Positions 18,092 to 28,208 of a DNA stretch of 64,000 bases are shown piece after piece. The stretch covers positions 1-64,000 of the forward strand of contig DASTPP010000295.1 of NCBI GenBank assembly GCA_035762175.1, given 5' to 3'. The stretch comes from DASTPP01 sp035762175 (GTDB lineage Bacteria; Myxococcota_A; Polyangia; Polyangiales; Polyangiaceae). The notes beneath the pieces are model-generated. The model did no database searches, was not told the DNA's origin, and saw only the letters and a program-made list of their open reading frames with translations. The position numbers and the translations under genes were made by a program. The first letter of the stretch is position 1. The number at the start of each line of letters is the position of its first letter.

Positions 18092-18898
18092 TCAGGGCGC
18101 CGCGGCGACCCGCAGCGGGCGGCGCCGCAGGCCCGCGAGGCAGGCCCGCTCGGACGAGGCCCGGTCGCGCCCGGGCGGGAAGGGCCCGCCCGCGACGAGG
18201 CGGTTCAGGCAGCCGTCGAAGTCGCCCCCGCCCGCGCGCGACTCGTAGAAGCACTGGGCCATGTCGCCCATCTTGTACGAAACGAGAAAGAGCCTCGTGC
18301 ACTCGCCGTGGCCCTCGTCGCGGTAGCGCGGCGTGACGTCGGCGGCGTCGGCGCCGCCCGCGGCGCAGGTGCCCTCGGCGAAGAGGTGGGTGATCTCGTG
18401 CGCGAGGGTGTTGACCAGGAGGCCCGGCGAGCCCGCGTCCCACGCGGCGACCCGGCCCGGCCGCACCGAGACGTGCGAGCAGACCTCGGCCGTCGCGACC
18501 GTTTTCGTCCGGAGGCCCAGCCACTGCCCGACGCCCTGCGGGTTGACGAGCACGTCGAAGGCGGGCGCCCGGCCGTCGAGCAGGTTCGCGACGACCGAGT
18601 CGCCGCCCTCGAGCAGCTCGCCGCCCTCGGCCTCGAGCCAGCGGGCGCGCCGGACGTGCCCCCGGAACTCGGGGTCGTCGAAGACGGCGCGCACCACCGA
18701 GAGCGCCTCGCGCAGGCGGCGCCGGTCGTCGGGGCCCGCCTGGTCGAGGCGCACCTCGAACGCCTGCCGGCTCGCCGGGTCGGCCACGCGGTAGACGCCG
18801 CCCGCCCGCGACGCGCGGAGGCCCATGTCACTGAGCGCGCCCTCACACCCGGCGGACGCCACGCACAGCGCGAGGCCCGCCGCCCTCCCGTACTTCAT
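18092..18898 (-). CDS. Putative zinc-metallopeptidase-like lipoprotein (HExxH)
   Basis: This 268-residue protein starts at 18898 behind a good ribosome binding site (GAGGAG). It has a signal sequence and a plausible lipidated Cys18 (VASAGC). A single HEITH motif (His167, Glu168, His171) in LVNTLAHEITHLF matches the zincin signature, suggesting a surface metallopeptidase. Paired cysteines around it (CSHVS; GTC; GEC; QC; NGC-type spacing) suggest disulfides. No named family is recognised. The gene is convergent with the DUF2382 gene; their ends are 33 bp apart. Confidence 0.75.
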   Translation of the reverse strand: MKYGRAAGLALCVASAGCEGALSDMGLRASRAGGVYRVADPASRQAFEVRLDQAGPDDRRRLREALSVVRAVFDDPEFRGHVRRARWLEAEGGELLEGGDSVVANLLDGRAPAFDVLVNPQGVGQWLGLRTKTVATAEVCSHVSVRPGRVAAWDAGSPGLLVNTLAHEITHLFAEGTCAAGGADAADVTPRYRDEGHGECTRLFLVSYKMGDMAQCFYESRAGGGDFDGCLNRLVAGGPFPPGRDRASSERACLAGLRRRPLRVAAAP

Positions 18899-19261
18899 CG
18901 ACGCTCGCTCCTCATTGTCTCGTACTGCGCCCGCGCCCCGGCTACCCACGCCCTCGGGCAACGGCCGGGCGCACGCGCCCCTTCAGCACCCTCGGTCGGG
19001 CGGCCCCGGAAGACGGCACCGGGCGCACGCACCACCCTACCAGAGCGCACGCCCCCGTCGCGAGAGGCAAGGCCGACGTCGGGCGAACAAGGTGGCGTGC
19101 GGCGAACGCCCGGGGCGAAAAAGTTCGCGCCCCTTGCAACGCCGGCGCGCCCCGCGCGAAGGCGAAACCAGAAGCTCGACCGTAGCGACCGCATACCCGT
19201 CAAGTCACCCGACGATGTCGGCGCCGCCCGCCCTTCACTGTTCCCGCCGAGGCGCAATGAA
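18899..19261. other. Gene-free stretch upstream of an AT-rich island
   Basis: This stretch carries the probable promoter region of the minus-strand metallopeptidase-like gene. The first 300 bp have normal high GC and no supported gene. From about 19240 the composition shifts to much lower GC. Confidence 0.4.
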
Positions 19262-19390
19262 ATGCGCTATCTGGCGCAGCTCATCAATTTTCTGGCGCAG
19301 AATGATCTGGTTTTCACCAAATCCGAGAAGGTAAAAATAACGGTTCAGCGGGACGAGGGAATCCCGGGGCGTGCGGGCGTGCGGGCGTGA
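19262..19390 (+). CDS. Candidate 42-residue small protein in an AT-rich island
   Basis: A short frame starts MRYLAQLINFLAQNDLVF and continues KSEKVKITVQ before a Gly/Arg-rich end. It is preceded by GAGG at nine bases. Its composition (AAT, TTT, AAA, ATA, GTT codons) is unlike every neighbour, suggesting foreign origin or a non-coding RNA. It is followed by an inverted repeat and a terminator-like hairpin. A competing frame on the opposite strand also looks protein-like (GFGENQIILRQKIDELRQ), so the coding strand is not certain. I do not recognise it. Confidence 0.35.
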   Translation: MRYLAQLINFLAQNDLVFTKSEKVKITVQRDEGIPGRAGVRA

Positions 19391-19402
19391 CGGTACGTCA
19401 CG
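19386..19402. promoter_or_regulatory. 17-bp perfect inverted repeat
   Basis: CGTGACG and CGTCACG flank a GTA centre. The symmetry resembles a binding site for a dimeric regulator or a CRE-like palindrome. It overlaps the stop of the small frame and lies 45 bp before the next gene. Confidence 0.55.
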
Positions 19403-19446
19403 AGGGTGTGAGAGACTGAGAAGGCTCTCACACCCTGCTCTCTTTT
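19403..19446 (+). terminator. Terminator-like or attenuator hairpin
   Basis: A perfect 12-bp stem (AGGGTGTGAGAG at 19403-19414 with CTCTCACACCCT at 19425-19436) and a 10-nt loop are followed by GCTCTCTTTT. This fits an intrinsic terminator for a transcript from the AT-rich island. Because the T-run abuts the GTG at 19447, it could instead act as an attenuator of the next gene. Confidence 0.6.
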
Positions 19447-20169
19447 GTGCCCGTCGACGACGGTGCGCTCGCCCCCCCGCGCCCCGTCGGCCCCGTGCGG
19501 GCCGACCTCGGCGCCTCCCCGCGCGGCGCCCGCCCCTGCGCGCCCCGTCGCACGCGCAGCGCGTCCTACGCCGAACGCCTGGCCAGCCCCGACCTCGAGG
19601 CGTTCGTCCGGCGCCTCGCCTACGAGCGACACCGGCCGGCCTTCGTGGCGCTGCGGGGCGGCGAGTTCGACGAGGCGCTCGAGCGAACGATGCTCCGCCC
19701 CGACCGGCGGCCCTCCGGCGTCGCGCGCCGGGCCGGGGTCGCCCTTCCCGAGGCGATCTCGACGTCACCCCCGGCGGCGGGCCCGCGCTTGCCTTCGACC
19801 GCGCCGCGCTCGCGCGCCGCTCGCGCCGCACCGACCTTGCCCTCGCTGCGCGCGCTCGAGGGCTACCGCGCTTCGGGCGTGGTCGATCTGGCGAGCGGAA
19901 AGCTGCTCGCCTCCGACGGCCTCGTGGGCGCGGCCGCGCTCGTGGCGAGCTTGCGCGAGCTCCTCGCGGGCTACGACCGGGCGCTCGCCGCGCTCGCGGT
20001 CGAGGACGGCGCGGGCGACTACACGCTGCTCGGCGCCTCGTCCTGCATGCTCTTACGCCCGCTGCCCTCGCGGCCCGGCGCCTACCTGTACCTGGTCTGC
20101 GACCAAGCCCCGGCCGAGCTCGGCGCCCTGCGCGCCACGCTCGCCGCGGCCGTGGCCGAGATCGCCTGA
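19447..20169 (+). CDS. Hypothetical protein, possible roadblock/LC7-like C-terminal domain
   Basis: This 240-residue protein starts at a GTG. The N-terminal half is basic and Pro/Ala-rich. Residues about 135-240 alternate strands and helices (GVVDLASGKLLASDGLVGAAALVASLRELL; SCMLLRPLPS; AYLYLVCDQAPAELGALRATL), which loosely resembles the roadblock/LC7 fold common near myxobacterial GTPases. No GTPase gene is nearby. The match is by pattern only. Confidence 0.6.
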   Translation: MPVDDGALAPPRPVGPVRADLGASPRGARPCAPRRTRSASYAERLASPDLEAFVRRLAYERHRPAFVALRGGEFDEALERTMLRPDRRPSGVARRAGVALPEAISTSPPAAGPRLPSTAPRSRAARAAPTLPSLRALEGYRASGVVDLASGKLLASDGLVGAAALVASLRELLAGYDRALAALAVEDGAGDYTLLGASSCMLLRPLPSRPGAYLYLVCDQAPAELGALRATLAAAVAEIA

Positions 20170-20302
20170 GCGGCGGGCCGAGGCGCGCCGCGCGGCCCCC
20201 GTCGCACACCCTGGCACCCGTCGCACCACGGCCGCCCCCGAGCGGGGGGCTCGCGAAAGGGCAATTTCGGACGGCGCCCGGGTTAAGGTAAAAGCGCGGA
20301 GC

Positions 20303-21001
20303 ATGTCATCGGTCGAAGAGGAGGCACGCACGCTGCGGACGCCGGGCGCCTTCGGCCTCATGTTCTTTCTGCTCGCGCAGATCTTCCAAGAGATCGCGCG
20401 GCGGGCGATGCCCGCCCCCCTCGACGAGACGGCCGCCTTCCTTGCCGAGCTGCACCCGCTGCAGCGCGCGCGCAGCGCGCTCGTGCTCCTCTCGTTCTTC
20501 GGCCTGTACGCCGGCTTCCTCGCGATCGGCCTCGCTCGCGTGCGGCGGCGTCCGGGCACGATCGCCCTCGCGCTCTCGTTCCTCGGCCTCTTCTGCGCCG
20601 TCGAGATCCTCTACCGGTCGGTCGACTTCTTCGCCGTCGAGGGGGCGTGGCTCCGGCGCTACGCGGCCGCGGCCGACCCGGCCCAGCGCGCGCTCATGCG
20701 CTCGCACGTCGAGGCCTTCCGCGACGTCATCAGGGCGCTCTACGCGCCCCTGATGCTCTCGCAGATGTTCGGCAGCGCGCTCGCCGCGGCCGCCTTCTTT
20801 CCGGCCCAGGGCGCCGACCGCTGGGTCGTCGCCGGCTTCGGGTTCAACGCGGTGCGCCTGGTCGGCCGCTTCGCCGCGAGCTACCTCGGGCTGGGCTGGC
20901 TCGGCGTGCTCGGCGGCGAGCTCTACTTCCCGACGGTGATTCTTTCGTACGGGCCGATGCTCGCCTGGGCCATGAGCTCGACGCGCCCGCGAGAGCCCTG
21001 A
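20303..21001 (+). CDS. Multi-pass membrane protein of unknown function
   Basis: This 232-residue protein has about six hydrophobic segments, at roughly 17-35, 55-75, 85-105, 150-170, 180-200 and 205-225. The ATG is preceded by GGAG, though very close. No enzymatic motif is visible. It ends in TGA three bases before the GTG of the next membrane protein, so the two are likely co-transcribed and may function together. Confidence 0.72.
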   Translation: MSSVEEEARTLRTPGAFGLMFFLLAQIFQEIARRAMPAPLDETAAFLAELHPLQRARSALVLLSFFGLYAGFLAIGLARVRRRPGTIALALSFLGLFCAVEILYRSVDFFAVEGAWLRRYAAAADPAQRALMRSHVEAFRDVIRALYAPLMLSQMFGSALAAAAFFPAQGADRWVVAGFGFNAVRLVGRFAASYLGLGWLGVLGGELYFPTVILSYGPMLAWAMSSTRPREP

Positions 21002-21004
21002 GCC

Positions 21005-21697
21005 GTGCACGTCGCCCCCCGCGCCCCCGGCCCGGCGCCGCGCGCCGTCGGGCCCTCGCTCTTCGCCCCCGCGGCGGCGTTCGCGGCGCTCTTCCTGGCC
21101 GGCCTGGTGGTGCCCGCGCTGCTCGCCGGCGGCGAGCCCTTCCCCTCGCCCTTCGCGCCGGCCGACTCGTCGCTCGAGCACTTCGCCCGCCACGGCGGCG
21201 CCCTGCGCGCGGGCGCGCTCCTTCAGTTCTGCGCGGCGGCCCCGCTCGGCGCCTTCGCGGCCGGCGCCGCCCGTCGCCTGCGCGCGCCCTTCGCGCCGCT
21301 CGCGCTCTACGGCGGGCTCGCGGCCTCGTTCTTCCTGACGCTCTCGGCGCTCGCGCAGTGGGCGCTCTCGCAGCCGGGCGCGCTCGACCCGCCCGGCGTC
21401 GCGCGCGCCCTGCACCTCGTCGCGTTCGCGGCGGGCGGGCCCGGGCACGTCGTGCCGCTCGGGCTGCTCGCCGGCGCCATCGCCGTCGCGTCCGGGCGGG
21501 CGGGGCTCGTGCCGAAGGGGGCGGCGCTCTTCGGGCACGCGCCCGCCGCCCTCGCCGGGCTCTCGGCCCTCGGCCTCGTCGCCCCGGCCTTGTTCTTCTT
21601 GCTGCCCCTGGCGCGCTTCTCCGCGCTGGGCTTCCTGCTCTACGCGGGCGCCGCGCTCTCGACACGACGCCCCCCCCCGGGCAGCCCCGCCGGTTAG
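21005..21697 (+). CDS. Multi-pass membrane protein (DUF4386-like pattern)
   Basis: This 230-residue protein has about six hydrophobic segments. The motif HGGALRAGALLQFCAAAPLGAFAAG and the later ALHLVAFAAGGPGHVVPLGLL fit a family of small bacterial membrane proteins of unknown role related to DUF4386. It starts at GTG three bases after the upstream gene. Its stop lies inside the first unit of a 28-bp tandem repeat. Confidence 0.7.
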   Translation: MHVAPRAPGPAPRAVGPSLFAPAAAFAALFLAGLVVPALLAGGEPFPSPFAPADSSLEHFARHGGALRAGALLQFCAAAPLGAFAAGAARRLRAPFAPLALYGGLAASFFLTLSALAQWALSQPGALDPPGVARALHLVAFAAGGPGHVVPLGLLAGAIAVASGRAGLVPKGAALFGHAPAALAGLSALGLVAPALFFLLPLARFSALGFLLYAGAALSTRRPPPGSPAG

Positions 21698-21776
21698 CCC
21701 GCCCCCTCGCGCTCGCCCCGGTCAGCCCGCCCCCTCGCGGTCGCTCGGGTTAGCCCGCCCCCTCGCGCTCGCCCGA
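21693..21776. repeat. 28-bp tandem repeat, three copies, spanning two convergent gene ends
   Basis: Units at 21693-21720, 21721-21748 and 21749-21776 share GTTAGCCCGCCCCCTCGCGC with few changes. The first unit contains the plus-strand stop; the third contains the end of the minus-strand gene, including its stop. Duplication of the gene end has thus created the space between the convergent genes. Confidence 0.8.
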
Positions 21777-22862
21777 GCCCGCGGCCGGCTCGAAGGCGAC
21801 CGGAAAGGCGAGCGCGTCGCCCGCCGCGAACGCGCGCAGCAGGGCCACGACGTGGCGGGTCGCCGAGGGGTGCCCCGCGGCGGCCGCGCGCCCGAGAAAG
21901 TCGGCGGCGCCGCCCTCGACGGTCACGCGCCCATACGTCGCGTCGTCGAACTCGAAGCCGCACGCGGCGCGGGCCCCGTAAAACGACGCCTCGACCTCGA
22001 AGCGCAGCCGCCGGACGCGGCAGCGCCGGACCGCGTGCACCACGAAGGCGTCTTCGCTCGCGCCGCCCGCGGGCCTCGCCCCCTCGCGGCGCGCCGCTTC
22101 GGCCTCGGCTTCGCCCTGCGGCGGGGCCCGCAGCCGCTCGGCGAGGGGGCCGGCGCCCTCCCACGCGAGGGGGCCGAGGGGGCGCGCCGGCGCCGGCTCG
22201 GCGGGCACCTCGGGCGAGCGCCGCGAGGGCTCGTGGTGGCCCGGCCGCAGCGGCGCGCGCCCCGGCGCGGGCCCTTCACGCTCGAGCTGGCGCCCCCACT
22301 CGTGCACGCGCTCTTGCACCGTGATCGCGCCGGCCGGGGGCCCGCTCGTGCCGAGCGAGGCGCCGGTCGCGTTGGCCAGCGGGGCCGCCGCGCGCCCCGC
22401 GCCGAGCCCCGCGGCGCCGGGCCCGAGACCCGCCGCCAGCGCGCCCGCCGCATGGAGGCCGCGCCCAGCCCAGAACGCGGCGACGGCGAGCGAAGGGGCC
22501 CCCGCCTGCCACGCAGCCGCGGGCCTCGCCGGCGCGTCCCCGGCGAGCTCGCCCGCCGCCCCCGCGCCCTGGCCCCCGCCGGGCTCGCCCCCCGCTCTCG
22601 CGCTCTCGCCCCCCCTGGGCTCGTCCCCCGCTCTCGCGCTCTCGCCCCCCGCCCGCGCGCCCTCGGCGCCCGCCGAGGCCCGCAAGTTCTGCCCGAACAT
22701 GGCGCCCGCCACCGACCCTTCGCTGCGCTCGACCGAGGGCGCCCCCTCGCCGAGCTCGACGCAACTCGTCACGTCTGCCGCCTCGCCCGGCCCGCCCGCC
22801 TCGTCGACCCCGACGCCGAGCTGCCAGCCGACCCTCGCCAATTCGTTCGCCCCGATTTTCAT
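21750..22862 (-). CDS. Hypothetical protein with repetitive central region
   Basis: This 370-residue protein starts at 22862 behind GGAGG. The first 60 residues begin MKIGANELARVGWQLGVGV. A low-complexity region at 85-120 repeats GGESARAGDEPR, followed by Ala/Gly-rich and Pro-rich stretches. A compact C-terminal domain at about 265-360 (VHAVRRCRVRRLRFEVEASF; GFEFDDATYGRVTVEGGAADFLGRAAAAGHPSA) looks folded. It has no signal peptide. I do not recognise the family. Confidence 0.7.
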   Translation of the reverse strand: MKIGANELARVGWQLGVGVDEAGGPGEAADVTSCVELGEGAPSVERSEGSVAGAMFGQNLRASAGAEGARAGGESARAGDEPRGGESARAGGEPGGGQGAGAAGELAGDAPARPAAAWQAGAPSLAVAAFWAGRGLHAAGALAAGLGPGAAGLGAGRAAAPLANATGASLGTSGPPAGAITVQERVHEWGRQLEREGPAPGRAPLRPGHHEPSRRSPEVPAEPAPARPLGPLAWEGAGPLAERLRAPPQGEAEAEAARREGARPAGGASEDAFVVHAVRRCRVRRLRFEVEASFYGARAACGFEFDDATYGRVTVEGGAADFLGRAAAAGHPSATRHVVALLRAFAAGDALAFPVAFEPAAGSGEREGAG

Positions 22863-22997
22863 GGTGCCTCCGTCCCTGCGCGTTGCGCTCTGCCTTCCCT
22901 TCGGCCGCGCGGCGGGCGAGTTTCCTGGTTTCTCGCGCCCCGGCCCCCGCGCCGGCGCGGGGCGACGCCGGCGGGCGCTTTGAAGTACACTGGGCCG

Positions 22998-24857
22998 GTG
23001 AAGACGTCGGGGTTGGTGGTTTCGTCGGCGCTCGCCTTGCTTGCGTTCGCCCAACCGGCGCGCGCCTTCTCGACGCGCGTCCACATCACGATCGCGAACG
23101 ACGTCCGGCGGGCGCTGATCGCCTCGGGGTCGAACCGCGTCGCCCTGCGGCTCTCGCCGCACTCGGTCGAGCTCTCGGCCGAAGACGCGGCCGCCATCGT
23201 CGAGAACCCCCTCGAGTTCCGCGCCGGCGCGGTCGGGCCCGACAACATCGCCTTCCCCGGCATGACCGACCCCTCGCACGCCGTCGGGCAGCGCCCCTTC
23301 GAGCAGTGCGAGGCGCTCTACGCCGCCGCCGCGCGCCCCGCCGAGCGGGCCTACGCGCTCGGCTGCTTCTTGCACGGCGTGACCGACGCGGTCGCGCACC
23401 ACTACGTCAACTACCTGAGCGGCGAGACCTTCACGCTCAACCCGATCGCGAGCGGGCGCGAGGCGTCGTTCTCGAACGTCGTGCGGCACATCACCGCCGA
23501 GTCCATGGTCCAGCGGGCGGCGCTCGCGCGCGAGCCCTCGCGCTTCACCGTCGGCGAGCTCTCGCACCGGCTGCCGAAAGACTTCGTCCAGCGCGCCTAC
23601 TTCGACGCCGCGAGCCCGCTCTACGCCCTGATGGGCGCGCCCGCCCGGGCGAAGCTCGACGCGGCGCGCGCGGCCGCCCCCGGCGCCTCGCTGCCCGCGC
23701 TCGTCGCGGCGGCGGGGCTCTCGCCGGGCGACCACCTGGTGCTGACGCCCGTCTACCTGCGCGAGATCGACGCCGAGCGGCAGAAGCTGCGCGCCTCGCT
23801 GGTGGCCTCGATCGCGGCGATGCAAGACCGCTCGACGGCCGACGGCGCCGAGCTCGGCGTCGGGCCGGGCCCCGACGGGCAGCTCGGCACGCCCGACGAC
23901 ACGACCGCCTGCGCGGTGGGCTGCGCGACGCTCTTCGCGACGTACAAGGTCTACGTCTCGATGCTCACCCCGCGCGCCGACGCCCAGGGCGGCGCCCTGA
24001 CCTCGCCCTTCGACAAGCTGAGCAACGAGCTCGGCGGCGACCTCGCCCGGTTCCTGCCCGCCTACGTCGAGACGATCGAGCTCGCCTCGGCCCGGCTGAA
24101 CGGGCCGCTCGAGCCGGGCGGGGGCGGCGGCTTCGACCTCTCGCCCGCCCTCGTGCCCGAGCTGCTCGGCCCGCTCGACGCCTGGGCCGCCGACGTGACG
24201 GCGCTCGACTACGTCACCGTGGCCGAGAGCGTGCTGCCCGGCTGGCTCCTCGAGCTCGAGGAGGCGCTCGACGTCGTGGGCGTCAACGTCGACGTCGCGG
24301 GCATCCTCGAGACGCTGCTCGACCCGGTCGTCGAGCCCGTCAAAGACGCCATCAAAGACTACGCCATCGGCCAGGCCCGCGCGTTCGTCGAGCAGCTCGC
24401 GGGCGAGCTCGCGGCGAACACGGCGGCGGTCGAGGCCGAGTTCGCGGCGAAGCTCGCGTCGGGCTCCGACCCCGCGCTCGGCGGCACCCTGCTCGACGAC
24501 TTCTTCGAGAGCGGCCTCTACGCCCACTCGTTCAACGCCGCCGCGGCCGCCATGGCGCGGCGCGCGTCGGTCTTGCCCGCGGGCGGCGACCCCGTGGGCC
24601 TCGGCCCCGCCACCTTCGACGCCTCGCACACCCCTTCATGGATGCAGCTCGGCGCCTGCGACTACCTGCGCGACGCCGTCTTCCCCCTGGGCCTCGGCGT
24701 GCGGGGCGCGCTCAGCGTCAAGAAGGGCGACACGGTCTTCGCCGCCGTGGCGAGCGACGACAGCCCGGTCGAGTGCCACGACGGCTCGCTCAGCGCCTTC
24801 GCCGCGACGCCGAGCGCGGCGAGCTCAGCGCCGACCCCGCGCACCGCGGCTCGGTGA
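22998..24857 (+). CDS. Secreted zinc-dependent phospholipase C-like protein, frameshifted near its end
   Basis: The GTG at 22998 opens a signal peptide ending AQPARAF. The mature start (FSTRVHITIANDVRRAL) and the motif CFLHGVTDAVAHHYVNY resemble the helical zinc-dependent phospholipase C/S1-P1 type fold, with His residues placed to bind metal. About 600 residues read well up to 24800. The frame then stops at 24857, but the expected end (SVSRSFPPALGGASLTC, a Gly/Ala linker, DDDDGCSC, a helix and RRRR) continues in the frame offset by one base. A one-base loss at about 24803 explains this. It is probably a MYXO-CTERM surface protein. Confidence 0.8.
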   Translation: MKTSGLVVSSALALLAFAQPARAFSTRVHITIANDVRRALIASGSNRVALRLSPHSVELSAEDAAAIVENPLEFRAGAVGPDNIAFPGMTDPSHAVGQRPFEQCEALYAAAARPAERAYALGCFLHGVTDAVAHHYVNYLSGETFTLNPIASGREASFSNVVRHITAESMVQRAALAREPSRFTVGELSHRLPKDFVQRAYFDAASPLYALMGAPARAKLDAARAAAPGASLPALVAAAGLSPGDHLVLTPVYLREIDAERQKLRASLVASIAAMQDRSTADGAELGVGPGPDGQLGTPDDTTACAVGCATLFATYKVYVSMLTPRADAQGGALTSPFDKLSNELGGDLARFLPAYVETIELASARLNGPLEPGGGGGFDLSPALVPELLGPLDAWAADVTALDYVTVAESVLPGWLLELEEALDVVGVNVDVAGILETLLDPVVEPVKDAIKDYAIGQARAFVEQLAGELAANTAAVEAEFAAKLASGSDPALGGTLLDDFFESGLYAHSFNAAAAAMARRASVLPAGGDPVGLGPATFDASHTPSWMQLGACDYLRDAVFPLGLGVRGALSVKKGDTVFAAVASDDSPVECHDGSLSAFAATPSAASSAPTPRTAAR

Positions 24858-25185
24858 GCCGCTCCTTCCCCCCCGCGCTCGGAGGCGCCTCGCTCACCTG
24901 CCTGAACCTCACCGTGCCGGGCCTCCCCGCCCCGCCCCCGGGCGCCGCGGGCGCAGGCGGCGCGGGCAACTCGGGCGGCGCGGGGCCCGGCCCCGGCGGC
25001 GCGGGCGGCGCGGGCCCGGGCGCCGACGGCGGGGGCTCGGACGACGACGACGGCTGCTCGTGCCGCGTCGCCTCGCCGCGCCCCGCCGGGCTCGTGCGCT
25101 GGGCCGGCCTCGGGCTCGGGGCGGCGCTCCTCTGGCGCCGGCGCCGCGGCCGCGCGCGCCTCGTCGCCCCCCTCGCCCTGCTCGC
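24805..25185 (+). pseudogene. Out-of-frame C-terminus with MYXO-CTERM-like sorting tail
   Basis: This is the continuation of the phospholipase C-like gene in the frame shifted by -1. It encodes ELSADPAHRGSVSRSFPPAL, a Gly/Ala/Pro linker, an acidic DDDDGCSC motif, a hydrophobic helix (WAGLGLGAALLW) and an Arg cluster, the arrangement of the myxobacterial MYXO-CTERM signal. No stop follows the Arg cluster, and the frame runs straight into the next lipoprotein. Confidence 0.7.
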
Positions 25186-26356
25186 CCTCGGCGCCGGGGC
25201 CTGCGGGGGCGACGACGACGACGGGGCGGGCGACGAGGGCGGCGGCGGCGGGGCCACGGGCGGCGCGGCGGGCTCGGGCGGCCAGAGCGCGGCGGGCGGC
25301 ACGGGCGGCGCGAGCGGCGGGGCGGGCTCGGGCGGCGGGGCGGGCTCGGGCGGCACGGGCGGGGCGCAGACGCTCATCGACGCCCTCGGCACGAGCGTCT
25401 GGCGGGGCACCTTCGACCGCGGCGGCCGCGAGCGCGCCGTCGAGCTGCGCTTCGACGCCGCGTCGCTGCTCTGGGCCGAGATCGACAACCCCTTCGGCCC
25501 CTCGCGCAAGCGCACCCTGCGCACCATGACGATCGACGCCGACGCGAAGGGCGTCCACACCGTGATCATCACGCCCGCCGGCTGGCCCGTCGGGCCCGAC
25601 AACGGCAAGCAAGAAGACTGGACGCTCGAGCTGCGCGAGGGCGCCCCGCGCAAGCTCGTCGTCGGCACGGGCGGCGGCGCCGTCGAAGAGTACGAAGAGG
25701 GCCCCTGGCCCGCGCCGACCGAGGGGCTGACGGCCGTCGTGCGCGTCTTCGACCCGGGCGGCCCGATGGACAACGCCTTCTGCAACGCCAGCAACTTCAG
25801 CGGCCCCGACCGCGACGTCATCTGGGCTTTCGCCCGCGGCGAGAGCGCCGAGGCCCCCGTCGCGACCGACGTCGTCGCCGGCGCCCCCCTCCTGAGCTGG
25901 GCCGACGAGTCGGGCGGCGACAACTTCGCCATCACCAACGTCGCGGGCTTCGAGCGCTTCGGCGGCACCGAGCTCGACGACCAGTTCAACTTCGTCGTGC
26001 TCTACCTCGGCACCGTCACCCACCCCGGCGGCCGCTTCGCGATGCGCGAGCGCGACGACGACATCCGCGACGCGCTCTGGGCCTTCGTCGGCCCCGGCGT
26101 CGGCAGCAGCAACATCAACGAGCTCTTCCTCGAAGTGCACGGGCACGTGCCCGCCGACGCCACCGAGAACGTGGTGGGCGACGACTTCGAGGCCCAAGAC
26201 CTGCCCATCGAGGCCATGCTCCTGCGCTGCAACGGCTCGATCGCCGGCCAGGCCGTCGACCTCGAGGCTGACCTGAACAATACCGGCTTCAAGCTCGTCG
26301 GCGAGCAGCCGACCAAGCCGCTCGTCGACGCGACGCTCTTTCCGCCGGCGCTCTGA
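25094..26356 (+). CDS. Lipoprotein of unknown function with Gly/Ser/Thr linker; start uncertain
   Basis: A lipoprotein signal (LVAPLALLALGAGACGGDDDD) leads into a Gly/Ala/Ser-rich linker of about 45 residues and then a folded domain of about 320 residues (GTSVWRGTFDRGGRERAVELRF to the end). The signal is immediately preceded, in the same frame and without a stop, by the MYXO-CTERM tail of the previous gene. The only usual start codon between them is the GTG at 25094, which would give an abnormal double signal. A second missing base that removed the stop and start is possible. No known domain is recognised. Confidence 0.7.
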   Translation: MRWAGLGLGAALLWRRRRGRARLVAPLALLALGAGACGGDDDDGAGDEGGGGGATGGAAGSGGQSAAGGTGGASGGAGSGGGAGSGGTGGAQTLIDALGTSVWRGTFDRGGRERAVELRFDAASLLWAEIDNPFGPSRKRTLRTMTIDADAKGVHTVIITPAGWPVGPDNGKQEDWTLELREGAPRKLVVGTGGGAVEEYEEGPWPAPTEGLTAVVRVFDPGGPMDNAFCNASNFSGPDRDVIWAFARGESAEAPVATDVVAGAPLLSWADESGGDNFAITNVAGFERFGGTELDDQFNFVVLYLGTVTHPGGRFAMRERDDDIRDALWAFVGPGVGSSNINELFLEVHGHVPADATENVVGDDFEAQDLPIEAMLLRCNGSIAGQAVDLEADLNNTGFKLVGEQPTKPLVDATLFPPAL

Positions 26357-26452
26357 TCGACCCCGCGTCCGGGGGCCACCCGGGCCTCGCCGCTTACTCG
26401 GGGCGGGGCCCCGCCGCCCGATCGGAGCCCCGCCGCCCGCTCGGGCCGCGTG

Positions 26453-26547
26453 CGCCCTCCGCCCCCACAAACGCCCTCCGCCCCCGCGAGCGCCTTCCGC
26501 GCCCGCGAGCGCCCTCCGCCCCCGCAGGCGCCCCCCCGCCCTCGCGG
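26453..26547. repeat. 19-bp tandem repeat, five copies
   Basis: Five 19-bp units (consensus CGCCCTCCGCCCCCGCGAG) fill the gap between convergent genes at 26453-26547. They end six bases before the stop of the histidine kinase gene. Confidence 0.8.
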
Positions 26548-26552
26548 GCGCC

Positions 26553-28118
<1,566 letters not shown>

Positions 28119-28132
28119 GCGACCCTGCCTTA

Positions 28133-28142
28133 GCGTTAACGC
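28133..28142. promoter_or_regulatory. Perfect palindrome in a divergent promoter region
   Basis: GCGTTAACGC is a perfect 10-bp palindrome 15 bp upstream of the histidine kinase start, in a local AT-rich patch that also holds ATGCAT. It could be a regulator site. This is inference only. Confidence 0.35.
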
Positions 28143-28208
28143 AAAGTGGCATGCATCGCTAGACCGCTTCTCGCCCGCGGCGATCGCCCGCCCGCTCGAG
28201 CGACGAGC

